Part shown: in pieces, positions 31,018-41,425 of the stretch
How the letters are laid out: every line of letters begins with the position of its first letter
Numbering within the stretch: position 1 is the first letter of the stretch
Notes under the pieces: generated by a model
Seen by the model: the letters and a program-made list of their open reading frames with translations, nothing else
Databases searched by the model: none
Told to the model about the DNA's origin: nothing
Assembly: GCA_905178155.1 (NCBI GenBank)
Contig: CAJINV010000007.1
Span: 1,903,151-1,967,150, forward strand
Origin: Amoebophrya sp. A120
Lineage: Eukaryota; Sar; Dinophyceae; Syndiniales; Amoebophryaceae
DNA length: 64,000 bases
Direction: 5' to 3'
Position numbers and translations under genes: made by a program

Positions 31018-34000
31018 ATGAAATGCACAAGAAAATGCGGGTCTCCGGGGACGTCGACGAGGCATCTTCTATGGGCCAGCCCGCGGAAAAAATCCGCAAA
31101 GTCAAAAACATGGAGTGCCGCGGCCGAGAGGGTGTTGAGCGGGCCGCCGGTGCGGCGGTCGGTGGGAATGGGACGCGGACGGGACACGAGGAACAAGGAC
31201 AAGACAGTAAAAAAGCGTCCAACTACACTATCCTCGATAGCCGGAGGCTTGCTCTGGATCGCAACTTCGTCGTGGAACTACAGAAGTGCAGGGCCTCCGT
31301 TCTTCCTGCAAAGTTCGTGCCAAATCAACATGGTTCAAGCACAGGAGGGGCACGACCCCGCCACCATGGAGGGACTTCTGACCCACCCCGCCAATCGGGT
31401 CAGCGAACCACTGATGCTGCTGCGATATCTCGCAGCCGAGGACTATGGATGCGTCAGGTTTGAAATCGACAAAGTTGAAATAACTTGCAATGCATAAAAT
31501 GCATGACCCGCGGTACGTGTGTTGCAGAGCAGGCAAGTGAGGCCTATTGTAAGCCTGTTTAGGGTTAAAGCTCGAGCTGCTAAAGTAGCATGAGAGAATC
31601 GCTCGTCTTTGCCTAAACAGCATGACAAACTGGATTTAGGGACCGCCGAAATTTGTCATGCGCCACTTGGAAACTGGGTTCCAACTGGCATCCATTTTAT
31701 GCATGACAAATTATTTCAACTTTGTCGATTTCAACTCTGACACATCCATAAGGACTCCGAAGTTTTGTACGACGAACTGGACAATTACTACAGCGACACA
31801 ACGGAGTCAATATCTACACAACGACAGAATTCTACTACCCGAAGCCTACACTCTCCCGAAGGGGCCCGGGAGCTGGTGGAGCAAGTAGAAATACAAGAAG
31901 ACCACCGGGAATGGGAAACGAGACCTACATTGATGGCCGCGCTCCACCAGAACCAGAAGAACGAGAAGATGAACTCAGGCGGACATCAGCAGCACGAGCT
32001 TTTCGACCAAGCCACGAGCTATTCCCTGAAAATGAACCACGACCCCCATCCAATTTGATGTCATACCAGAAACATGTAGGAAATTCTATTCTGTGCTTGT
32101 CATGCAAAATTAAACAAAAAGTGAATCATGGGGAAGAATTGAAAATTTTCAGGGAATACGAGCTCGGCGACCACCAGCCCAGTGTACCGAGTGAATCGCA
32201 CCCTGGAGTTCCGTTGGCGGTCATTTCTGATGCGGGAGTTTGTGCGAACACACTCGTTTCCGAACGGGCAGCGGAATAAAGACGGAACCGAGAATTTTTG
32301 GAAAATTGGAGACGGTGCTTACATATGCTCTGCAAAAGTATCGTATTCGTACTAATTGCAATCATGCATGACAAATGTTGTTTCTTAGCCAAATCAGCAT
32401 TACAAACTCCATTTTTCCTTCTGAAAAAACTTGTATTGCAATTCATACTAGTACGATAATTTTGCAATGCATATTACACGTACTGGGGAAAAGACGCGTG
32501 CGTGCGGGACCTCGCGCGCTGGTCGGTGGAGCACCCGCTCGGAGCCAAAGTGCTTATGCAAGAAAAAAACTGTGTAAGTGTAAATCTGTGATGCACAAAA
32601 TGCAACACAGTTATACTTGTCATGCTCGACATGCATGATCGGCTCGCTTCCTATGTGTTTTCCCTTACTATCTGTGCATAACAAGTTTTACCTGTCATGG
32701 CAGACGAACTTGTGATGCTGTTTTCCGAAAAGACTTACACTTACACAGTTTTTTTCTTGGATAGTGCTCCTGCCGCAGTTAGTGTGGTTTCACACTGACG
32801 ACAGACAATACACTGAACAAAAACCGAGAAGAATTTCATCTCAAACGCTAACGCTAACACAGCTTGTGTCAGCTCCATCTTCTACTTCGTTGTCGCCGAA
32901 TGAAGGAACGAATATTGCGGAACAGTCTTCGGAGACGACGAGGAAAACGCTCACCAGCAACGTAGCAGACAATAACGATTATGGCCATGGTGCTGAAGGT
33001 CCTGCTAGACGTACAAACCAGTCTGATCAACAAGCGCAAGCGCTCTCCCTGTACGCGACCCTGCAGCAGTGCGAACAGACGAGGCTGGGTAACTTGAACG
33101 TTGTCGATTTCTTTCTGGATCATGCAGATGTTATTGGTGACACGAGGAACGAAAATGACACCGTCAGTGGGACTAGCGATAGTCCTCCAGCAATGGGACG
33201 AGCTCGCCAGCACGAGCAGCAGCGTGGAGCTGCTTCTGAAACTACAGGAGAGCAACACGGTCGTCCCTTGAAGCTGTTGAAGGAGGTGTCTTACATCTGC
33301 CTTCCGAAGAGCTGCGAAAAATCCGAGAACACGCGTTTTTGGACGGAGTTCTTCACCTTCGTCGCGGAAGCGCGGACCGTCGCGGGACTAGTTTCCTGGC
33401 CGACGTGGAGCAGGCTCTTCGATGCTTTAACCCCATCGGGAATTGGCTCACCGAGGTGGCTCCACGACTTCCCTCGTGTGAGCAAAGTCGAGCCGTTGGT
33501 GGTCGGGTCTTTTGAGACAGTTGCAGTAGGAGACCATCACGGGAAAGCAGTAGTTCCTGCTGCAAGACGACAGACCATCACGGGAATTCTTCGTGCCTCT
33601 GCCTGGCTGAACCATCGGCAGCAATGCCTCGCGAGGGATTTGTTTATCAAGCCTGTGCGGGAATCGAAACGCGACTTTGCACAAAGAGCCGAAATAAAGA
33701 ATTCCTTGTCCACCTTCCAAAACCGCACGGACGCGTCTTCGGAACTGCAGCTAAACGACTTGGGAATTTTGAGCCATTTGCAGGAGCACCTCCACGCAAT
33801 ACAGACCGGCCCCGAGTTATTCGCGACCAGGAAAAATATTCGGCGCATGTTCGGCTACGGCTTTAGTGTCGAGGAATTGAACGCGCGATGGAATAAAGAC
33901 CATGATCTTCCTTTCACCGGCGCATCGGTGGATGAAACTTCTACAGGCACAGGAAGTGTTTCGACTGGTATGAAGTCGAGCGCTAGCACACCGTCGTCTC

Positions 34001-37000
34001 TGAACATAAACTCCTCAACAACGTGGTCCTCCACGACAACGGCGGGGAGCTCGATTACACAGCAACTCCCTCGTCTTCCAAGACAACCGTTCGCAAATTT
34101 GTTTCTGGAAACGGTAGAAGCTATTGGTGATCCGCCAGATGATGAAGACGGCCATGGGGTTGGGGAGGGGGGCTCACAGTTGTCAACGAGAATGAACACG
34201 ACTGTGGCGGAGCCGTTAGTAAAAGAGGAGTCCTCGCCACCGCTAGAAATGGATCCGTATCGCGTTTGGTACTCCGGGAGACCGCAAGCGATTATGGCAA
34301 AGACCCACCGAGGTCCAAGAGCTAATATCGCTTTCACGCCTTCGTTCTTGAATATCAAGTCGCGCTTTCTCGATGCGAAAACGGGCGCTCTGGTGATTGA
34401 CGGCACGGCAAATGGGAAAATCAATGAAGCTACTGCAACCGGCGGGCCTCCGCCACAGGTAGCCAACAGGGCAGGCGCTGTTCGGTATCGCGCACTGGAG
34501 CCGTTCTGTCGAAACGTGCGGGGAAGGGCGCATCCATGTTTTGGCGAAGAAAAGTCATTATTTCAACGACGCAACGGGAGACGACATCCGGAGCAGGAGG
34601 AGGTGGAGATTAAAAACCAGGAGCAATCAATTATAATGCGGGATGATTCCTCAAAAGGTAAGACCTATGCGCCCAAGAAAAGTAGAATCGGGAGGTCATC
34701 ATCTTCTAATGGACAGCAAGAACATATTTTCCGAAGTGAAGACACCGTGCCGACAATCCAGACTTTAGATGAGATATTGGACACGAGAAGAACTCCGAGG
34801 GAGTGGGGGAAAAGTCGTGACCTGTCGTCCTCACGACGATCCTCCGCTTCAAGCAGCACCGCTTCTGGTGCGACCACTCTCTCCTCCGCCAGAGTCGCGT
34901 TTTTCACCCTGGCCACCAGTCTGAAAACGAAGTGCGACCACCCGCTGCGGTTTCCCAACGGGGAGCTCCTTCAACTGCAGGACCGGTCGAAAAAGAACAG
35001 CTACTTTATCGATGGTCGCAACTTTGTAAACTGGTGTCACACGCACTTCTGGAAGTGGAACCAGCCCTCGATTGCGTTTTTGAGGAAGCGTGTGGGGGAG
35101 TTGCACTCGTTTCAGTTTTTCGGGGCGCCCGATGACGCCACAGGGCAGTTCCTGATAACAGAACCTCCAAGTTCTTCCGACGTCAGGCCCTCTGTAGAAG
35201 AAGTTGACCCTGAGCAAAGAACAGGCAAGACGACCGAGGAAATATTGGACAAGCGCCGCAGTGGTCATGAAAATTTGAGCCGCGTCGTTAGGTACTGCAG
35301 CCCGATCAGTATTAACCGACGTAATCTAGTTCCAGCTAAGCCAAAGGGCAAGAAGAGCAGGAACAATATGGACAACCACGAGGATTCAGCTGCTGCCTCT
35401 GCCAAAGATGATGTCGAGAATAACACCGGTAAGGAAAGAACAGGCGAAAGGGTTTTGCAGAGCAGGGCGACTATGCCTCCAAGCGCCGCTGCAACAGCTC
35501 CCCTAAAAATGTACCGTCAATACAATTTTGTCAACCCGGAGGATGAAAAGTTTTTCAAACAGTATCGAGTGACCGTCGTACCCCTCGACCTCTGTCGCCG
35601 CTACCTATCCAAGCTGCGGCCCTCGCACGCGATGTTTCCCCCCCGGCACCCTGCGGCGCACGGCAACATGGCGCTGTTCGAGTTTGCGCGCGTCGCGATT
35701 TTTGAACTCGGCACCATTTACGACTTGAGTCTGCACTTTGACACGGATTACCTAATTCCCCACCCGCTGAAGCTGCTGGGCGTGTGGGGCCAAGTTTTCG
35801 CGCGCACGGAAACGCGAACCGACACCTTTATGCTATTCCCGGCCAACGCCAACCAGGCGCAAACGAGTCTGCTGCTTTTGACCAAAATTGGCGAAGAGAA
35901 GAAGCGGCAGATCCTGAAGCACTTTTTCGATTTAGAGCTGCACATTGTCCAGGTCGACGACGCGGAGAGCGCGGAGCGGATAGCAGTAGCGGAGAAGAAA
36001 AAAGAGCTCGTGGACCGGAAGCGAAAAGCCGTGGAGGCTTTGCTGGAGCCATTTTATTTGCCGGGTGATATATCTCGTCCAGACGGGAGCGGGGCATCAG
36101 CAGCGAGAGCGACTTCAGCTTCAGCAGGTGCGGGCAGTACATCGTCGACATCTGCGACTACTGCTGCAACGACCCTACTTTTGTCCACCGAGAAGGCTGT
36201 GCGAAAGTTCGTCTACCGATGGCTGATTCGACAGACAGATAGTACCCGTGAGGGAGTTCCTGCGACGAACTCCACACGCCGTCGACAGGACGCTCTGGGG
36301 ACTGTTGTTCGAACTCTGGCAACGCAAGCTTTGTCTAGCAGTGTGCTCGTTGGTCGTGAAACGGACAAAGCTAAACCTAAAGCTGTGGACGTCGAAGACT
36401 ACAACAGCAAAAAGCCTCGCCCTATGATCTCCGTCTGTCTTTTCACGCAGCTTTTCCAAGCGTGGCTCCGATCGCTCGGCGAAACGGGCACCATCGGTCG
36501 TGGTGGTTGGGGAAGAAAAACAGCAGGCCGAATCTTCATGAAAGGTCGACGCATTGACGGCAGCACGACTTCTGGGCCACTTCATGAGGACCAAGTCGAA
36601 GTAGAAGCTGCAGTAGTAGATCAGGCTATTTTATTCCCTGGTGAGGATGAAGTGAAAGAATCTGTGAAATTTTGCGCAGGACAAACTACATCAAGAAAGT
36701 CACCTGGTGGACCTCGATCTCCTGATATCCCAGCGGCTTCCGCGCCACCGCTCGCGCCCGACCATGACCCAGTGAAAACACCGCTTCGCCACGAGGCCGA
36801 CTTGCAAAGGTATGAAAGGAAAACCCTAGTTCTTCGGAATTTACAGCTTTTTGGACACGATTATTCGGACGAGTCGCCAGGGCCAGGGGAGCTTGGTAAT
36901 GGTACCTTGAGTAAGAATCTTCAGGGCCAAGAACGACCCGCGGAGCAAGGTGAAAAAATTGGTGATGACTACATCATGAATTCCCCCCTCCTGCCTGATA

Positions 37001-38421
37001 ACTTTCTCATTCTCGATTTGGAAGCGGGCCCGGACTTGTGGCTCGTTGACGATTTTGATGTGGATTCAGATCGGATAAAACCGACGGCAATCACGATGAA
37101 TGGAGCCCAACTACTAGTGCAGCAACCCGTTCTTGACCAGGACGGCCTTGACGTTTTTTTCTCTCTAAAGGAAGGCGTGAAACTCCCTGCACGAAATCTC
37201 GAGGAGAAATTGGTAGCGCCGTCTTTCGAGCAGTGGCAAAGAGTAGCGTCTGCACAAGCCGGAAATAAAGAACTTCCGCAGCAGCAGCTAGCGCAACAAC
37301 TTCCGGACCACGAAGTGTTGAACCGGACGATTTATTTGGTTCCATCAGGAGCATACTCTTCGTCCTCGTCCTCGATGGTCTCTCCTGCTGTTGACCTTGC
37401 AACGACGTCAACGACCAGTAGCATTGAATTTGCAACAACTCCTTCCAACAGAACACACAGGAACAATTTTCCTTCCACTCTCCGCGACCCCTTCCCCTTC
37501 CGCTTTCCGAAGGAGTTTCTGCATCCGGACCTTTCTGAGAAACTGCTCGGGAGCACGGCAAAACCCCCTCAGCGGGAGGTGCTGATTGACTACGAACGCG
37601 CGCACTCGCCCTTCGACCTGTTGGCCCGGTTTCCCGGGTTCAAGGCTTGGTACACCGGGGCAGTCAACGTGTTCCACTTCGTTCTGCGCAAGAAGAAACT
37701 CCTGAACACGTACCAACTGAACCGGTGCTTTTTCGGCTACCTTGGGGAGCAGAGCCTTCGCATCCAGAAAACCGGCCTCAGCATCCTGCACCCCGACCTG
37801 CGCAGAGAGTTTGGGGAACGCTGGTTCAGCAGAACAACTGCGACTAGTAGAGCTAGAGGCATCATGACACCGGAGCTTCTTTATCACCACAATGACCGGT
37901 GGCACGCAGCGGAGGGGAAGGACTTGGAAAGGCACCTGCTCCTGAAAGAGGAGGAGAAGAGAGGATCGATACAGAGCAGTGGGAACCTCCAGCTGCACGA
38001 GCGGACACTTCTACAACCTCAATTCTCATCAACAGGCACGAGGACCTCCGAGGAGAACAATATCTCTAAGGTCGAACATCAATCAAAGCAGGCCGTCAAG
38101 CCGAGAAGTTCTTATCGGCCGCGGCAGAACGCAACGACCAAGTCGATGCCGTTCGAGGACGCGTCGTGTCCGTTTCGCCTCCAATCCGACGCGGGGGTAC
38201 CGGACCACACGCAATACGCCAGCATGTACGGAGGCACGACGCACGAAGTGTACAAACGTTGCCTACTCTGGCCGATCGAAACCCCCCAGCCCGGGGTGGG
38301 ATTCACCGCTGCGCGCTGCTCTTTCTGGGAAGACCCGCCGGCAGTCGTGCACAAGTCGGATGTGGGCTTGTCGGAGTTTTTCCGCCGCACCTGGAGGAAA
38401 CTAAAAAACTGCGGAGAATAG
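31018..38421 (+). CDS. Very large hypothetical protein (2,204 residues), possible glycosyltransferase-like segment
   Basis: Join 31018-31445, 31749-32021, 32157-32325, 32472-32556, 32762-38421 (6,615 nt, in frame throughout; all four introns are introners). A weakly hydrophobic segment near residue 90 (LSSIAGGLLWIATSSW) could anchor it. Globular patches alternate with Ser/Thr/Glu-rich linkers: FRWRSFLMREFVR, YWGKDACVRDLARW, FVNWCHTHFWKWNQP. Near 35,660-35,850 the stretch YDLSLHFDTDYLIPHPLKLL resembles the DxD-bearing region of nucleotide-sugar transferases (GT8 style). FKAWYTGAVNVFHFVLRKKK and a Cys-containing C-terminus follow. The glycosyltransferase idea is tentative; no full family was recognised. 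The ATG at 31,014 opens a different frame that does not continue across the first introner, so 31,018 was chosen. Confidence 0.7.
31446..31748 (+). mobile_element. Introner, GTCAGGATTGAAAT family, copy 3
   Basis: 303 bp, TGGATGCGTCAGGTTTGAAA to TCAACTCTGACACATCCA, flanked by TA. Removal gives GAC TAT AAG GAC (DYKD). Confidence 0.93.
32022..32156 (+). mobile_element. Introner, TTCCCTGAAAAT family
   Basis: 135 bp. Ends TTCCCTGAAAAT and ATTTTCAGGGAA are a perfect 12-bp inverted repeat between TA dinucleotides. Removal gives AGC TAT ACG AGC (SYTS) and moves the reading into the frame encoding VYRVNRTLEFRW. Confidence 0.9.
32326..32471 (+). mobile_element. Introner, GCAAAA-TATCG family, copy 2
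   Basis: 146 bp, nearly identical to 13022-13167 in the Serinc gene. Starts TGCTCTGCAAAAGTATCG, ends CGATAATTTTGCAATGCA, flanked by TA. Removal gives TAC ATA TAT TAC (YIYY). Confidence 0.93.
32557..32761 (+). mobile_element. Introner, AAGAAAAAAACTGTGT family, copy 2
   Basis: 205 bp. Ends TGCAAGAAAAAAACTGTGTA and ACACAGTTTTTTTCTTGGA, flanked by TA. Removal gives CTT ATA GTG CTC (LIVL), entering the 1,885-codon final exon. Confidence 0.92.
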
Positions 38422-39514
38422 AGTATGATAGATCGGCGTGATGATCCCTGTGCGGCTTCTTAAACAGCTTTTCAAATAGGACCAAAGTATCTGCAGCAAC
38501 CAGGACGAGGAGTATTGCCATCCATGTACGTACATTGTATTGTATTAACATTAAGCGTGCCCAAAAGGAGCAGCAAAAAATGTTGCAACAGTGAAGATTT
38601 GAAGCGGTTTAAGGATGAAGTGTCTTTTTTTCGACTGCAAACAAGTGAAAATACTGCTTCTTCAAATAGCCGATGAAGATGAGGAAATACCAGTAAGAAT
38701 ATAAAGGATCTACTTGTACTTCAGGATCATCAGGAAATGACTGTAATGGAAATGACTTCAGGCACTTCGCTTCCGCGGGGCATGTACAGACGTCATGACA
38801 AGACGATAATGTGCTGCTGGTCAAGCATTTTATCATGTAACATAAACACATAGGTAACATAAACACATCAGCGGCTACGTGTGAAGATCGGTCTCATAGT
38901 AGAAAACAATGGCTCGGTGTGGTTTAGTCATACCGATGAAGTCAGAGAAAAGAAATGTAGAAGCTCGTCCAAATCGATCTTGCTCCTCAGAAATGTAGTA
39001 GATAGTCTCAAATCGATCTTGCTCCTCAATGTCGGAATTCGGAAAGCGAAATAATAAGAAATTTTGGTTGGGTTGCCTTCCCTTGCTGCTAATCTTCGTC
39101 TAGATCCTCTCCGATAGTTTTGTCATTGTCTCGGTTGAAGGTATTGGGATTTTTTCCAGGTCCAGAACGATTTGTCATTCTCCGTCGACATCTCCATCTC
39201 CATCTCCCATCAACATCAATTCGGTCGCCTCGGCCTCCAAACGATCCAAGCACTTTTCTTTATTTTTGAGTCTTACAGTCGTATTATAAGTTTATAACCA
39301 TTTCGAGCCGCCCTACTTATTCTCCCGCATTCGCATCCGTCGAAGAACCCAACTATTACTGTAATTTCTATTCTTGTTTTGTCCATTTAACTCTTATTTC
39401 TTTTTCTGTTATCCCTATCGTTGTGGGAGGTCTTCAGTAACGTTGTAAAAAAACTAGAGTTCTTGACGAGTACGGCTATAGTAGTTGTGCATATTTTTCT
39501 GCAAAAAAAAAAAA
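38422..39514. other. Intergenic region
   Basis: No open frame or repeat worth naming. A poly-A run (about 39,502-39,515) directly precedes the next ATG. Confidence 0.5.
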
Positions 39515-40189
39515 ATGGCCTCCTTCCTCCGTCAGAATGTCCGTCTCGTCGGGCTTCAACAGCTCTTTCTTTCCAACTGGTCCGCTCTTTTTATCAGTAC
39601 CTTGCTTCACGACCTGACGCCAACGCCGGACGCTCATCATGTGGGAGGCTCGATGCAACACACCAGCTGGACGGTGCAGGCCGTGCGTGTTCTTTCAGTT
39701 TCTTCTGAAGGTGGCGCCTCCAGTCGCAGCTCGTCTCCCACCCCCTCCTCGGTCTCCACTCCCCGCAGTGACCCCGGACCTCCTCGCTACCCGGCAAGAG
39801 ATGAACAAAATGTTGCCAGTTGGTTCAACCTGAACATGCAAATGTTGCAGCTCCAAGACGACCTGGCGGACCTACAAGCACAACGGCAACGTGCACGTGG
39901 TACCGTTGACCCGAATGCAGCTGAAGCTGCAGCGCTAGTACAGGACCCAGAGGAAACCGCGCGTCAGCAGCAGGCCGCACGAGAACGAGAAGGCGAACTG
40001 GCGTGGCGCATGGAAGGGATTTCGGAAGAGATGGACGCCCTGGGGTTCACTCCTGAGACGCGGGAGCGTCTTCAGGCAACCTGGGATAACGCGTTACGGC
40101 GCCGGCGGGCTGCCGCAGCAGCCGCCCGGCGTTTCTTACCAATCGCCGATTTCCTGCGGCAGGAAGTGCCCGCCGACATTTTACCATAA
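39515..40189 (+). CDS. Small hypothetical coiled-coil protein
   Basis: Intronless frame of 224 residues from the ATG at 39,515 (MASFLRQNVRLVG), just after a 13-bp A run. The first 30 residues are moderately hydrophobic. A Ser/Pro-rich segment follows, then a long charged Gln/Arg/Glu/Ala helix (about residues 95-215) typical of a coiled coil. No family recognised. The stop codon lies in the first unit of the tandem repeat that follows. Confidence 0.6.
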   Translation: MASFLRQNVRLVGLQQLFLSNWSALFISTLLHDLTPTPDAHHVGGSMQHTSWTVQAVRVLSVSSEGGASSRSSSPTPSSVSTPRSDPGPPRYPARDEQNVASWFNLNMQMLQLQDDLADLQAQRQRARGTVDPNAAEAAALVQDPEETARQQQAAREREGELAWRMEGISEEMDALGFTPETRERLQATWDNALRRRRAAAAAARRFLPIADFLRQEVPADILP

Positions 40190-40275
40190 GACTAAGATGC
40201 AACCAAATTTTACCATAAAGAGATTAAGATGCATCAACCCCGGCATTTGATTTTACCATAAGATTAAGAAATGCC
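40179..40275 (+). repeat. Tandem repeat over the stop codon and 3' flank
   Basis: Three imperfect units of the type TTTTACCATAAGATTAAGATGC, starting near 40,179, 40,208 and 40,251. The TAA stop of the upstream gene is part of the first unit. Confidence 0.85.
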
Positions 40276-41425
40276 ACTGTTTCTGTTCGAGCTCCCAAAT
40301 GGCGTCAACTAGGGAAGTACGCTCGCAGCTCGCAGCTCTCTCTGTGGTTTTTTTACAAGGCTGCAGTTTATTTTTATTTATTCTACATAGCATTTTTGTT
40401 CCGTGAAGCTGTTGACGATTTCAACAACTGTAAGGAGAAACACTCGCATCCAATTTCTTGCAACTTTTTCTGAGCAGGGTCTCCTTACCCAAGTGCAGGC
40501 TCTCGACTGAAGTTGCGTTGTGCGCAGTAGTTGCTCTTTCTTCCCCCGCCGAACCGGCTACGCCTCCTGCTTCACGGAGTGACTACAGAAAAATCTTCTT
40601 GAGACGCTAACTTCTATGATACCAAATTATTCTGGGGTTTTTTTTTTACAGTTGTACTGCTTTTGACGTGCTGAGCACGACGGATTCCTTCCCGACGAGA
40701 ACGAGACAACACTATTTTCTAATGGAAGTCATACATGTACGATTTGTCTTCACAGGGACGCCCAGCCCTTAGTCTTCCAATTACACATTTGACGGCGATT
40801 GCTCTGCTCTTTGACTTTCGAAGTTAAAGAGCAGCAAGCTCAATTGCTGGAAACAGGGTTGCTTTTTCTCTCGAAGACATGAAACTGAAAAGCTAGCAAA
40901 AGAAAATGCTTAAATCTGCCCCAAAAACCGCACCACATGTCCTGCTCGGAAGTCATGGCATCAAAATTTAGCGCATTCGACACATGCCCAGATGCGCTAT
41001 TTCTATTTTTGGTTGATGGAAGAGCAGAACAATGAAACTCACACATGAGCGCTAGCAGTTTGAATCTTCATGCACAGTAGTTGTCATTGCAACATGCCGT
41101 TGTGTTCCACCCGAAGAGCAGTTCCTCTAAACCACAGCTCACCTGCCGCATCATGCCGGTGGTATAGAAGACGAATTCTCCCTTTTGTGGATTGCCATTG
41201 CCCCTGGTGGTCTTCTTCAGCGTCGACTTAGAACATAATAGAAGCGGGGGGTGACGGTGGACAGCGGACCAGGAGACACACAAGCATGCACGTGCATCAG
41301 AGTCAGAGACGCGTCGTCGGCTCGAGCAAAATCAGTACAAAGGAACTACGCACGCCGTTCCTCACACAGAGAGAGCATCGCGCGACTTTTGTGTGAACAA
41401 AAGAATAGTGCCGCAGAACAAGATC
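40276..41425. other. Intergenic region
   Basis: Short open frames only (for example 41,251-41,535, which overlaps the following gene in another frame). No recognised element. Confidence 0.5.

Noticed and set aside
31014-31463. Alternative start at ATG 31,014 (MNEMHKKMRV) for the large gene
   Set aside because: After removal of the introner at 31,446 this frame meets a stop at the TATA junction; the 31,018 frame continues.
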